Assembly (NCBI RefSeq): GCF_007692705.1
Contig: NZ_REBN01000116.1
Location: 1 to 57,849 of the forward strand
DNA from: Mongoliibacter sp.
Lineage (GTDB): Bacteria > Bacteroidota > Bacteroidia > Cytophagales > Cyclobacteriaceae
DNA length: 57,849 nt
Direction: 5' to 3'
Positions 33,297-42,974 of this stretch are shown in pieces. The translations under genes were made by a program, and so were the position numbers. Under the pieces are notes generated by a model. That model saw only the letters and a list, made by a program, of their open reading frames with translations. It did no database searches and was not told the DNA's origin. Position 1 is the stretch's first letter. Each line of letters begins with the position of its first letter.

Positions 33297-35708
33297 TTAA
33301 AATGGATAACCTATTCCTATATTGAATACAGTCTGACCCCTTTCTCCCAAAAATCTATTGAAGAAATTGCCAAGTATAAATCTCTCTCCCTGTGGTCTTG
33401 CTGGATCAAGGGCTTTGACGCCCATATCCAGCCTGAGCACAAGAAACTCAAAATCCATTCTTAAACCGAGGCCAGTTCCTACTGCAATTTCATTAAAAAA
33501 TCTGTTGAATTCAAAATTTGCTCCAGGTCTTGTGGGGTCTTCTGCAAATGTCCAGCTATTGCCAATGTCCACAAAAAAAGCACCATCAAAGTATCCGTAG
33601 ATTTTTGACCTCAATTCAAACATGCCCTCAAAAAGTATCTCACCAGGTTGTTCAAACCTATAATCGAAACTCCCATCTTCTAACACATCAGGGGTAAAAG
33701 ATCCCGGTCCCAAACGTCTTGGTTGCCAAGCCCTGATACCTGTACTACCACCTGCAAAGAAGTATTTTTCATACGGAAGTACACCATCACTAACGCCATA
33801 AGGTCTTGCTAACCCGAGGTTTAACCTGTAAGCAAAAGTCTGTTGCCTATTGATAGGGACATACCTTCTGAAGTCTGCTTGGAATTTCAAAAATTGGAAA
33901 TATGCCAAGCTTCTTTCGTCTACAAACTCTCTATTGATAAAATTCAAGGAAGTTCCACCACTTTCCATAAACAACCTCAATAAAGAAGACCTATTTCTGC
34001 CAAAGGCTCCGTATTGGTTAAAGTTGATAATTACCTGGCCTGAAATACTACTTACATAGGAGGGGAGGAAAGAATTGATTAGGTTATTCCCTTGATTTTG
34101 CAAATCTTCCAAGATCTCATTAAAATCTCCACTTAGGTTCGACCTGATGAAATTTGCATCCAATGCATTGAAAGTGTATTGTTGCCGGAGGTCCCTTGTG
34201 TTCCAATTATAGGATAGGATACCATTCACACTTTCCCGGACATATTCAGGCCTATTCACATAATTATAACCTATAAGGGTCCTGGTTCTTGGGTTATACC
34301 TACCAAATTTTTCTAAAGTGCTTACAAAAGGAACCAAAAATTGAGGAAAGATCACAGATCCGGAAGTATTCAACTCACGGCTTCTAAATACCCCTCCTTC
34401 TCCTGTAAAAGAAACAACCCCTTCCAATCCTGCCCTGAAGAAAAATTCAAATATTTCAGCACCTCTAAAAAGGTTTCTGTTTCTTAAAGAATGGCTAAAA
34501 AACGGTCCTGGAACCTGTTCTGTAATACTGGCTCCCAGCTGATTGGTCACTTGGTATTTTTGATTCGGTTGGGTATATATTTTTGGTCTCAATACATTAC
34601 CCAAAGTATCAAAAGCAATATTGACAAAACGGAATAGATCCAGGTTCGCCAATTGTCTTTGTGTTTCTATGACGTCATTTCGGCTGTAAAGGTCTCCTTT
34701 GTTTAGGAATATTCTGGAAGCAATGATTTTTTCGGAGTACTTTTCATCATAAAGTTCAAAATTGATATCCCTAAATCGGGTTTTGATGCCTTCATCAATA
34801 AATTCATTTGAAGGGGGGTCTATACTGAAATAAACAGAATCAAGAGTATAGACCTGATGATCATCAGCATAAACCGGCTTTCGTATGAGCTGTTCTATCT
34901 GGACTGATTTATTAAGTGTGTCCTTATATACATTATACTCTATATATGAGCGAGTAAAAGTAAAATAACCGTTCTCTTTCATAAGATCTTCAACACGTTG
35001 CCTTTCTCGGGTAATCGCACTTTGTTCGTAATTATTCCCAGGTTTTATATTGGCTTTGCCGTCGTGTTTGATCAGTAGGTCATAGATTTTACGGTCATCA
35101 GATCTTGTATAAAAACTATCGATGATGTATGGACTTCTTTCAGTTACAAAATAGGTAACTCTTGCTTTCTTACCTGTTTTCTCAACCTTAAAATCAGTTT
35201 CTGAGTCAAAGAAGCCATTGTTAAATAAGTAAAAAGTCATTTGCCTGGCACTTTCCTCCGACTGTGCACTATCATAAACTACTCTTGGGTTTCCTGTACG
35301 CATGAAAAAATTACCGTATTCCAATTTTTTTTCAATGGCAGTCAGGTTATCCGTGATTTTGACTAATCTTCTGCCCTCTTTGTTGGATAAATTGGCCGTG
35401 TCCTGTATGGAAAGCAATGTATCCCTTTCCAATTTTAGTTTATACTGTCTATTAATATGCTTTGTACTGTCAAAAGTCCACTCTCCAAACCTGTATATGG
35501 CAACCCCGATAGAAGCATTAAGCAGAGGGATACGGGTATTGGGTGTCTGTTTGACAAGATTTTGCAACTCAGTCCTATCGCTTCTTTTTACTCCTTCAAT
35601 GTTTACATCATATAGCAAGTATTGCCCTTCTTTCAGTCCTTTTGTCAAAGAACAGGAGGAAAATAAAAACAGCAGAAAAAGAAAGTTTATATATTTGGCT
35701 TTATTCAC
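33297..35708 (-). CDS. tamL: Omp85-family lipoprotein TamL
   Basis: 803 aa. The start codon appears to be GTG at 35708; no ATG gives the signal sequence. The N-terminus ends in the lipobox LFLFSSC with Cys19 lipidated, which is the mark of TamL, the Bacteroidota lipoprotein version of TamA. Residues about 30-400 hold POTRA-type repeats (for example YDVNIEGVKRSDRTELQNLV and the RTRxxxI-like segments), and residues about 410-803 form the Omp85 barrel, with FFAGGSTGIRAWQPRRLGPG as the conserved lid-loop region and FNIGIGYPF at the end. It would insert or translocate outer-membrane proteins or lipids. The usual partner TamB is not in this window. Divergent from the TrmH gene with a gap of 17 bp. 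Confidence 0.85.
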   Translation of the reverse strand: MNKAKYINFLFLLFLFSSCSLTKGLKEGQYLLYDVNIEGVKRSDRTELQNLVKQTPNTRIPLLNASIGVAIYRFGEWTFDSTKHINRQYKLKLERDTLLSIQDTANLSNKEGRRLVKITDNLTAIEKKLEYGNFFMRTGNPRVVYDSAQSEESARQMTFYLFNNGFFDSETDFKVEKTGKKARVTYFVTERSPYIIDSFYTRSDDRKIYDLLIKHDGKANIKPGNNYEQSAITRERQRVEDLMKENGYFTFTRSYIEYNVYKDTLNKSVQIEQLIRKPVYADDHQVYTLDSVYFSIDPPSNEFIDEGIKTRFRDINFELYDEKYSEKIIASRIFLNKGDLYSRNDVIETQRQLANLDLFRFVNIAFDTLGNVLRPKIYTQPNQKYQVTNQLGASITEQVPGPFFSHSLRNRNLFRGAEIFEFFFRAGLEGVVSFTGEGGVFRSRELNTSGSVIFPQFLVPFVSTLEKFGRYNPRTRTLIGYNYVNRPEYVRESVNGILSYNWNTRDLRQQYTFNALDANFIRSNLSGDFNEILEDLQNQGNNLINSFLPSYVSSISGQVIINFNQYGAFGRNRSSLLRLFMESGGTSLNFINREFVDERSLAYFQFLKFQADFRRYVPINRQQTFAYRLNLGLARPYGVSDGVLPYEKYFFAGGSTGIRAWQPRRLGPGSFTPDVLEDGSFDYRFEQPGEILFEGMFELRSKIYGYFDGAFFVDIGNSWTFAEDPTRPGANFEFNRFFNEIAVGTGLGLRMDFEFLVLRLDMGVKALDPARPQGERFILGNFFNRFLGERGQTVFNIGIGYPF

Positions 35709-35725
35709 TATTTGGCAATTACCGA

Positions 35726-36472
35726 ATGTTAAGCAAAAATACGCTTAAGTTTATTAAATCCTTACAACAGAAAAAATTCCGGAAGATTGAGGGATCTTTT
35801 TTTGTGGAAGGGAGCAAAAATGTAACGGAACTACTGAATTCTGATTTCATCAGTACTCATTTATTGTTTACGGATAAATTTTATTCTGGCAATCAAGCTA
35901 TGGTAGATAATTTCCCGGGGCAGGCCATTCATGTTACTCAAAAAGTACTCGAATCTGCCGGTGCATTTAAAAGTAACGATAGCGCCCTTGCTGTAGCCAA
36001 GATAAAAGAGAATATTGAAATAAGCGTCAAAGATAACGAATGGGCGATTGCTTTGGATGATGTGCGTGATCCGGGAAACTTGGGCACCATCATTAGAATT
36101 GCCGATTGGTATGGTATTCAAAAAATCATCCTTTCGGAAGAGTCTGCAGATTTTTATAATCCCAAGGTGTTGCAAGCAAGTATGGGGAGCTTTTCAAGGA
36201 TAAAGTTTTTTTACACAGACTTAAGTATATTTTTTTCAAAAACACAGTTACCTATTTATGGAGCTTTTCTAAATGGCAGCTCCATTTACAATACCCCATT
36301 TGATAAAGGGGGTATATTGTTGGTGGGGAATGAGTCAAAAGGAATTTCAACAGAATTGGAGAAATCAGTCCATCATAAAATCACCATTCCAAGGTTTGGA
36401 CATGCAGAATCGCTTAACGTAGCCATTGCTACAGCGGTATTTTGTGATAACATCAAAAGAAGCAATAGCTGA
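35726..36472 (+). CDS. TrmH/SpoU-family RNA methyltransferase
   Basis: 248 aa from ATG 35726. The SpoU motifs are clear: motif 1 WAIALDDVRDPGNLGTIIRI, motif 2 GILLVGNESKGIS and motif 3 IPRFGHAESLNVAIATAVF, which form the SAM-binding trefoil knot. An N-terminal substrate-binding domain (about residues 1-95) is present. It methylates 2'-O of a tRNA or rRNA nucleotide; the site cannot be assigned. The start lies only 17 bp from the divergent tamL start, so promoters must overlap or lie inside the opposite gene. Confidence 0.9.
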   Translation: MLSKNTLKFIKSLQQKKFRKIEGSFFVEGSKNVTELLNSDFISTHLLFTDKFYSGNQAMVDNFPGQAIHVTQKVLESAGAFKSNDSALAVAKIKENIEISVKDNEWAIALDDVRDPGNLGTIIRIADWYGIQKIILSEESADFYNPKVLQASMGSFSRIKFFYTDLSIFFSKTQLPIYGAFLNGSSIYNTPFDKGGILLVGNESKGISTELEKSVHHKITIPRFGHAESLNVAIATAVFCDNIKRSNS

Positions 36473-36479
36473 GATCCAT

Positions 36480-37469
36480 ATGGGCAAACTGAAGCAAACA
36501 CTTAAGAGAGCCGGATTAAATACCTTTTTTTTTCTACTGATTTCATCTATAGCTTTGGCTAAATTTTTTCCCGAATGGGGTACTGATGCGAGTCCTCTTC
36601 CTTTAAAGTTTTTGACTGGAATCGGGATTTCAATCATTTTCTTTTTTTACGGGGTTAAGTTAAGCCCACAAAAATTAAAAGAAGGCCTTTCCAATTGGAA
36701 ACTGCATATACTGATTCAAGCTTCTACTTTTCTGATTTTCCCAATTGTAATATTGATTCTTTATTGGATATGGGGAGAGGAAGGGAATTATTTGTGGCTG
36801 GGCACCTTCTATTTAGCAGCATTACCTTCTACTGTTTCTTCCTCAGTAGTCATGGTTTCCATCGCAGGAGGGAACCTGCCCGCCGCGATTTTCAATGCTA
36901 GTATTTCCAGTATTGTAGGGATATTCATTACACCTGTTTGGATGGACATATTATTGCCCGAAACTGCCATAAGTTTTGACTTGACAAATACATTTATCAA
37001 ACTGAGTTTACAAGTATTGTTCCCCGTAATAATTGGACTGTTTTGCCATCAATACCTGATTGGTTTTGTGAATCGTTTTCAAAACAGTTTAAAGAACTTT
37101 GATCAAGCCATAATTTTATTGATTGTTTTTACAGCATTTGCTGAATCCTTCGCTGAGAGGATGTTTGAAGGTTATACTTTTCTCGAACTAGGTAGCCTTG
37201 GTGCCTTAATGCTGCTGTTCTTTTTAGTAATGATGGGGCTGATGTACTGGCTTTCTACATTGTTGCGTTTCGGTAGAGCTGATATCATAGCCGTAGTGTT
37301 TTGTGGAAGCAAAAAATCCTTGGTACAAGGAGCTGTAATGGGTAGGGTAATGTTTCCTGACCCTACCATTTTTGGAATCATATTGCTTCCCCTAATGATA
37401 TACCATGCCCTACAACTTATGGTGGGGTCTGCCATTGCCCAAAGGTTAGGAGACAGTAAGAGTAAATAA
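36480..37469 (+). CDS. SBF-like (bile acid:sodium symporter) family transporter
   Basis: 329 aa from ATG 36480 with nine or ten transmembrane helices. TAWGTDASPLPLKFLTG-like start and segments AALPSTVSSSVVMVSIAGGN and VFCGSKKSLVQGAVMGR are the paired cross-over regions of the SBF/PF13593 (YfeH-like) group rather than true bile acid transporters. It probably moves an organic anion with Na+. It starts 7 bp after the TrmH gene and should be co-transcribed. Confidence 0.85.
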   Translation: MGKLKQTLKRAGLNTFFFLLISSIALAKFFPEWGTDASPLPLKFLTGIGISIIFFFYGVKLSPQKLKEGLSNWKLHILIQASTFLIFPIVILILYWIWGEEGNYLWLGTFYLAALPSTVSSSVVMVSIAGGNLPAAIFNASISSIVGIFITPVWMDILLPETAISFDLTNTFIKLSLQVLFPVIIGLFCHQYLIGFVNRFQNSLKNFDQAIILLIVFTAFAESFAERMFEGYTFLELGSLGALMLLFFLVMMGLMYWLSTLLRFGRADIIAVVFCGSKKSLVQGAVMGRVMFPDPTIFGIILLPLMIYHALQLMVGSAIAQRLGDSKSK

Positions 37470-37479
37470 ACTTATAGCT

Positions 37480-38475
37480 TTACATCAAAAATCCATTCTC
37501 TACCGGATATGGTTCCGGTATATTTTCATCTTCCAACATCTCCCTAAGGTCAATTTCTATGGTTCTGGTGATGGATGCAATGGGTACGTCATTGTAAGAA
37601 GCTTCAAAAGGGTTTTCTGAATAGTCCCCAATCCTGTCCATAAGAAAAAAGACCCAGATAATTAAGCCTGAAAAAGGAATGGTCAACCAAACATGCAGCA
37701 CTGGAGATGCCTCAAAAATGCTGAGCAAGCCAAATGGAATCAATGCACAAAAAACATAATTCATCCAAAGTGCGGTAGAGGCATATTGTCTTGGCAATGG
37801 AAAGTTTTTTATCCGCTCGCACATGCCTTGACTGTCATAAAACTTTCCGATCAATTGATGAAACCAAACCAGTTTATAATCTGAAATTAAGCCGGCATCC
37901 TCCAATGCCTTGATTTTTGCCGTTTGTGTTTTTAGTAAGTGCGTAGAAATATTAGTTTTTGTTCTTAATAAATTGAATTCTTTGGAATCAAGGTATTGGA
38001 GAACTTCAGAATCAAATCCATTTTTGAATTCTTCTGAAAAAGCCGGAGCAAACTTTAATTTATAAGGGTCCTCATTGTGTTCCCAAGTCCTCTTGGACCT
38101 AAGAGAGTATTTGAGGCTGATCAACCATGCGAGGTGCCTATAGACAAGGTCTTTTTTAACTTCGTCCACGTTTTCAGTTTTATTCTTTTCCAAAAGCTCA
38201 ATTACCGCTGTAGCAAAAGTGCGGCTGTCATTGACTATGGCTCCCCATATTTTCCTTGCTTCCCAAGTGCGATCATAAGAGCTGTTGTTTTTAAAACCAA
38301 GGTAAAATGCCACAGCTATACCAATAACGGAGATTGGCTCCCAAGGAAGTGTGAATTGAAGCTCAGTAGCTTCGTAGATGACAATGATAATGGCCGAATA
38401 AAGCAGGCCAAAGTAAAGGGATTTTCTTGACCACCTAACGGTCATGAACAAACTATAGTAACGCTTTACATACAT
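37480..38475 (-). CDS. bestrophin family ion channel
   Basis: 331 aa from the ATG at 38475; the upstream extension begins at TTG and is not needed. The N-terminal WSRKSLYFGLLYSAII and the segment IAVAFYLGFKNNSSYDRTWE then ARKIWGAIVNDSR are the hallmark of bacterial bestrophins (PF01062). The NSSYDRTWEARKxWG block is nearly invariant. Bacterial homologues such as KpBest form pentameric channels, the best studied conducting cations or anions depending on the protein. It is convergent with the SBF gene, with only 10 bp between stops. Confidence 0.93.
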   Translation of the reverse strand: MYVKRYYSLFMTVRWSRKSLYFGLLYSAIIIVIYEATELQFTLPWEPISVIGIAVAFYLGFKNNSSYDRTWEARKIWGAIVNDSRTFATAVIELLEKNKTENVDEVKKDLVYRHLAWLISLKYSLRSKRTWEHNEDPYKLKFAPAFSEEFKNGFDSEVLQYLDSKEFNLLRTKTNISTHLLKTQTAKIKALEDAGLISDYKLVWFHQLIGKFYDSQGMCERIKNFPLPRQYASTALWMNYVFCALIPFGLLSIFEASPVLHVWLTIPFSGLIIWVFFLMDRIGDYSENPFEASYNDVPIASITRTIEIDLREMLEDENIPEPYPVENGFLM

Positions 38476-38620
38476 AGATAAAAGAATAATGTTTGGTACA
38501 ATGTACAAATTCCAACTTCAAATACATTGAAGCTTGTTTGACAAAATTTCTATCGATGAATACCTAATTGATAAAAAATGGATGAACATTGATAAAGTGT
38601 CATAATTATAATTCTAAGAA

Positions 38621-40216
38621 TTATTTCTTTAAGACTTTTAGTGATTGGTCAATTTGATTCCCTTTAATGTGTACGATAATAATTCCCTTAGGGAAATTTC
38701 TAATCAATTCTCCAAGGTCTATTTCTTCCTCTTTGACAGTCACCAATAATGTTTGAGAAAAATTAGCTGAATATAAGCTGATGGAAAGACTCCTATCCAG
38801 GTAATGATGGTGTCCCTTCATGCTCAGTGTAAGGTTATTGTCAACAGCTGGATTAGGGAAAATAGACCAATTTACTTTTGCAGGCAGTTGAGATAGGTCA
38901 ACAAAGACCAATTCAGTATACATGTCCACTTCATCATTGACAATATACTTGACCCTGTAGTATATTCTCCCTCCGGAAACAGGTAGTTTTTCATCGATAA
39001 TAGAATAGTTGATAGGTTGGTCAGAAAACCCTGTACTTTGCATTTCTCCAATTTCAGAAAAATTTAAATCTGAATTATCAGCCCTTTCAATAATAAAAAG
39101 ACCTGGATCTCCTTCGGATTCTGTATTCCAATTCAGTAACACGGACCTTTGATCAACGTCCAAGATTGCATTAATATCACCCATCCTGTTAAACAGAATC
39201 GTAGCTATATCAATAAAAGTTTCTACAAATCCAGGACATCCTTGAGAATCGTACACAGTGACCTCATAACTTCCAAATGGTAAATTCTCAATTAGGTAGG
39301 AATTATTTATACCACTTACAGATCCCGAAGCACCTTCAGGGTCCACCCTTTTCCATTCTACTGTGTAAGGACCCGTTCCCCCATTAGGTTGCACAAGTAT
39401 AGATCCAGTACTTTCATTATTACGTGTAGGAGTAACCTCAATAATAATTTCTATAGCAGGGATGGTAATGGGTTTGGTAAGGGTATTGGTTATACCATCA
39501 TCATCAGTAGCAGATAAAGACACATTAAAAGTATCTATCCTTGGAAATGTAAATGTTGGATTTTCATCAGTAGAAGTACCTATTAATGTTCCCCCATCAA
39601 AGAATTCCCACAGATAAGAATATGGAGGCTTACCTCCGAATGTTTGATTGATAAAATTTACTGTAGGATCGCAGGTTTCGGCATCAAAGTCCAAACTGGG
39701 TTGAACCGGTATTTCTGCTACAATATCATTTGGTTCCGAAAAGCATTGTGCTGACTTATTTGTATTTTCAGTTATTTGATCACAGGTATTGGAGCTATTA
39801 TCATTTGTAAACCACCTCACCAAGAGACCGTTCAATTGCACTAGATCACCCCAGTTCCAAGTTAAGTTTGTTGCAAAAATTGCAGTTCCGAATGTTGGGT
39901 TTACAAGTTGGGAAAGGCAAACATCTCTTCGACCGCCAATTTGACTCCCATTAATCAAAATGTTAAAAAATGCCTTAGTGGAGTATGCATTACCTGAATT
40001 ACTTCCTCCTAATACAACATAAAGGGTCCCAGTGACTTCTTCTCCCAATTCGTAATCATCTGCAGAGCTAAACGGGTTTCCATTAACATCTCTTAATTCA
40101 AATCTTTCAACTACGACATTATTCTGACTACAGTTTTGCCCAAAAAGTTCTGTTGCATTCAGAAAGGTTCCGAAAGCGAAGAGAAGCAGTCCGTATATGC
40201 ATGACCGTAATGTCAT
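38621..40216 (-). CDS. secreted PKD-domain protein with T9SS sorting domain
   Basis: 531 aa from the ATG at 40216 with a signal peptide ending near LFGQ. Residues about 175-255 form a PKD domain (GKPPYSYLWEFFDGGTLIG, ENPTFTFPRIDTFNVSLSA). The next 80 residues look like a SprB-type repeat (GGTGPYTVEWKRVDPEG and NLPFGSYEVTVYDSQGCPG). A probable Fn3-like region follows, and residues about 455-531 are a type A T9SS C-terminal sorting domain: SIFPNPAVDNNLTLSMKG and a final short Lys-rich end. It would be exported by the type IX system and anchored at the surface. Binding target unknown. Confidence 0.85.
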   Translation of the reverse strand: MTLRSCIYGLLLFAFGTFLNATELFGQNCSQNNVVVERFELRDVNGNPFSSADDYELGEEVTGTLYVVLGGSNSGNAYSTKAFFNILINGSQIGGRRDVCLSQLVNPTFGTAIFATNLTWNWGDLVQLNGLLVRWFTNDNSSNTCDQITENTNKSAQCFSEPNDIVAEIPVQPSLDFDAETCDPTVNFINQTFGGKPPYSYLWEFFDGGTLIGTSTDENPTFTFPRIDTFNVSLSATDDDGITNTLTKPITIPAIEIIIEVTPTRNNESTGSILVQPNGGTGPYTVEWKRVDPEGASGSVSGINNSYLIENLPFGSYEVTVYDSQGCPGFVETFIDIATILFNRMGDINAILDVDQRSVLLNWNTESEGDPGLFIIERADNSDLNFSEIGEMQSTGFSDQPINYSIIDEKLPVSGGRIYYRVKYIVNDEVDMYTELVFVDLSQLPAKVNWSIFPNPAVDNNLTLSMKGHHHYLDRSLSISLYSANFSQTLLVTVKEEEIDLGELIRNFPKGIIIVHIKGNQIDQSLKVLKK

Positions 40217-40578
40217 CAAGTCTTTATATTATTAATGAGTTACTAGGATTTTGGGTGATCCATTTTCATATTAATATTACGTAAAAATAGTAACAATAAA
40301 CTTTAAAATATTACAATTAAAAAGGTTTTTTACAAGGTAAATCTGCAGATAATACTTAGAATTATTTAAAATACTTTTTTATAATATGAAGTAGCAAAAT
40401 TTTAGATTTGAAAGGCACGATGTGGTATTTCCGTCCATAAAAAAATTATCAGACACGAATAGCAAAAATTCAAAAATTATTGATTTTCAGGTGGTAAAAT
40501 CAAAATAAGCGTTTGATTTTCTTTCTTTTAACTTACATCTTTTCTATTTTTATTGAGGGTAAAAATTTACAACACGCT
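40217..40578. other. AT-rich intergenic region, no gene seen
   Basis: About 360 bp between the divergent T9SS protein and the small secreted protein. It is very AT-rich with homopolymer runs. I see no tRNA-like fold, clear palindrome or repeat copy. It must contain promoters for both flanking genes, but no single -33/-7 pair stands out. Confidence 0.5.
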
Positions 40579-40965
40579 ATGAAGGTGCCTTTATTCTTGC
40601 TATCATTTTTGATTGTATCTCAATTTCAAAAACCCAACCCCAAGATTGAGGAGTTTTTACAAAAAATAGAGGTGTTGATTATCAAAGAAGGTTTCAATCA
40701 TCCAGAATGGGAAATTTCAAATTTTTACCAGACAAAAAATGATGTTGCCTATTCTATGCAATTTACCCAAGGACAAGTATTTTTCCACCCAATATTAAAG
40801 GTACATTATGCTTTCTCTGAAGGGAAGATATTTGATCCTGATTTGAATGTGGGAATAGACACCAAAACTGCTGTCATCATAGATTTTTCAACAGGTAAAG
40901 AATATCCGCTAAAGGATTTTAAAAGGGAGGAAGGCGGATTTGTTCCAAAGTTTATTTTCCCTTAG
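40579..40965 (+). CDS. small secreted hypothetical protein
   Basis: 128 aa from ATG 40579, chosen because it begins with a signal-like stretch (KVPLFLLSFLIVSQ); the frame from 40513 would add an unlikely leader. The mature part is short and mixed alpha/beta (NPKIEEFLQKIEVLIIKEG, VFFHPILKVHYAFSEG) with no recognised domain. It is flanked by an AT-rich spacer upstream and a convergent GNAT gene. Confidence 0.5.
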   Translation: MKVPLFLLSFLIVSQFQKPNPKIEEFLQKIEVLIIKEGFNHPEWEISNFYQTKNDVAYSMQFTQGQVFFHPILKVHYAFSEGKIFDPDLNVGIDTKTAVIIDFSTGKEYPLKDFKREEGGFVPKFIFP

Positions 40966-41048
40966 AATTATAAAAGTTTGGTTCAAATCTTAGCATTGGG
41001 CCTTTACGAAAACTCTCGTTATTATCAATTATTTTTCCTTTTCCAAAA

Positions 41049-41603
41049 TCAACTCCAATCCCAAAGGACAATACTCCAATTTTCCGGCAGTGAATCCGTA
41101 AACTGATGGATTTCCTTAAATCCAATCCTTTGATGCGCCCTTATTGATCTTTGATTGCGAGTGGCAATTTCAGTGATTCCAAAATGAAAATTACCTTTGT
41201 GTGTTTCTTTATAAAAAGCATAGGCCAAATCTAATAAACCTTTACCTCTGTAATCTTGATCTACACAAACCTGACCTATTACTATATATTGATAATCAGA
41301 CACATTAGATCCTTTATATAGAATTTGGTCAAACTGCTCAAACATAGGTTTTAATACCGGTATATCTTCCTTACATTCTGACGTCATTGCCAAAATATAA
41401 ACTACTATTTTAGGCCCATCTTTCACTATGATGTGAGGAGCAATAGCATTCATTTTTTTCAGATCTTCCAAATGATGTCTGACCGTGACAAAGCCATCTG
41501 CTACAGAAGTCAAGGAATTCGCGTGATTTACTGCCTGAAGTTGTAAAATTCCCTGAAGTTCTTCTTCAGTATCTGAAGTTTTGATGATAAAGTCGTAATT
41601 CAT
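41049..41603 (-). CDS. GNAT family acetyltransferase
   Basis: 184 aa. The acetyl-CoA loop is visible in VCVDQDYRGKGLLDLAYAFY (R-G-K-G), followed by ITEIATRNQRSIRAHQRIGF, the typical end of GNAT domains. The acceptor is unknown. It starts 15 bp downstream of the histidine kinase gene on the same strand, so it may be transcribed with the two-component system, but it could be an unrelated passenger. Confidence 0.82.
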   Translation of the reverse strand: MNYDFIIKTSDTEEELQGILQLQAVNHANSLTSVADGFVTVRHHLEDLKKMNAIAPHIIVKDGPKIVVYILAMTSECKEDIPVLKPMFEQFDQILYKGSNVSDYQYIVIGQVCVDQDYRGKGLLDLAYAFYKETHKGNFHFGITEIATRNQRSIRAHQRIGFKEIHQFTDSLPENWSIVLWDWS

Positions 41604-41618
41604 AAAGAGATAATAACA

Positions 41619-42974
41619 TCAGCCAAATCTAAGCGTAAAAATTGTTTTTTCACCAGGTTTTGATTCTACCTCCAAACTTCCTTTATGAAGATTCATAATC
41701 TGTCTGGAAATCGCCAACCCAATGCCACTACCTGTTTTTTTGGTTGTAAAAAAAGGAACAAACACCCTTTCCAAGGCTTCGGGAACAATTCCTTCTCCAA
41801 AATCAACAACCTGAATAAATGGGATGGACTGGCTATCATTGCCAGAAATAATCCTGATTTCCCTTTTTGAGGAAATTTCCATAGCCTCCTTGGCATTTTT
41901 GATCAGGTTTATAAGTATCATCTGTACCAGGTCCTGGTCTGCAAGTAATTCTAGGTCTATAGGGCTAATAGTAGAAACCAACTTGATGTCAGAGGCTTGT
42001 AATTCCTCTTTCATCAGTACACAAATGTTATCGATAAGATCTTTGGATCTAAATCTTTTCAATACAGGTGTTGGAATATTTGTATAGTCCCTGTAAGCGT
42101 TTACAAAATCAACCAAGCCTACGCTTCTTTTGGAAATAGTGCCCAAACCCTCAGATAGGTCTAAAAAGCTTTCTTTTTCTAAATGAAGACTACCATCTTC
42201 ATTTTCTTCTGTGTCCTCTTCTAGGATAATGCCTAATGAATTCGCTAGACTGGCAATAGGAGTCATCGAATTCATAATCTCATGCCGGAGTACCTTGGTG
42301 AGATTTTGCCAGGCTTCCAGCTCATTCTTCTGCAATTCAGACTTGATATTTTGAAATGAAAGCAAGGTCCAACTATTACCTTCCATTTTAAATGCAGCTG
42401 ACTGTACATTGAGGTGTAAGTCAGAGCTGATCCTCATAGAAAAGGAGCCTCCGGGTTTGAGTTTTAGTACTTTTTGTAATAACTCTACAGAAAGCTTTCC
42501 CAAGTCGTGTATGTCCTTGAATTGGGGGATCTGAAGCAGTTGTTTGGCCACTCCGTTAATCACTCCGATTTTACCCTTACTGTCAAAAGAAATAATACCC
42601 GTATTGATATGCTGAATCATAATCTGTAGAAACAACATCTGCTCCTCTTTTTCCGCGCGGGTTTTCTTAAATGCTTCAATCACCTCATTGAAGGACATGT
42701 TCATTTGCTTGAATGAGTTACCCAGTTTGCTGTCTTTTGTGAAAGAAGACGAAAAATCCGAATACCTGATAGATTCTAAAAACCTGCTTATTTTCTTATT
42801 GGTAGTGGTAGCATAGGAAATCAGGTTTACTGTCAACAAAACAGTGACCCAAACAAAAATCAATACCTGAATCACAGGCAATTCCTGAAAATAAAAGTAT
42901 ACTCCCAAATAGATAAAGATCAGGATCAAAAGTACCCTGATGATTACTCCTACAGCAAATGATTTAAAGCCCAT
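41619..42974 (-). CDS. membrane sensor histidine kinase (NtrB/AtoS-like)
   Basis: 451 aa. Two transmembrane helices near the N-terminus (residues about 7-28 and 33-55) are separated by a very short loop, so no large periplasmic sensor domain exists. A HAMP/PAS-like region follows (residues about 70-215; LLQIPQFKDI, GVINGVAKQL). The kinase core has the H-box VLRHEIMNSMTPIASLANS, N-box MILINLIKNAKEAM, G1 VVDFGEGI and G2 KTGSGIGLAIS. The start overlaps the stop of the regulator gene by 11 bp, so the pair is translationally coupled. It probably senses a membrane or cytoplasmic signal related to the exporter genes across the divergent intergenic region. Confidence 0.9.
   Translation of the reverse strand: MGFKSFAVGVIIRVLLILIFIYLGVYFYFQELPVIQVLIFVWVTVLLTVNLISYATTTNKKISRFLESIRYSDFSSSFTKDSKLGNSFKQMNMSFNEVIEAFKKTRAEKEEQMLFLQIMIQHINTGIISFDSKGKIGVINGVAKQLLQIPQFKDIHDLGKLSVELLQKVLKLKPGGSFSMRISSDLHLNVQSAAFKMEGNSWTLLSFQNIKSELQKNELEAWQNLTKVLRHEIMNSMTPIASLANSLGIILEEDTEENEDGSLHLEKESFLDLSEGLGTISKRSVGLVDFVNAYRDYTNIPTPVLKRFRSKDLIDNICVLMKEELQASDIKLVSTISPIDLELLADQDLVQMILINLIKNAKEAMEISSKREIRIISGNDSQSIPFIQVVDFGEGIVPEALERVFVPFFTTKKTGSGIGLAISRQIMNLHKGSLEVESKPGEKTIFTLRFG

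Noticed and set aside
40217-40578. CRISPR-like or tandem repeat in the AT-rich spacer
   Set aside because: Only homopolymer runs are present; no repeated unit with spacers.
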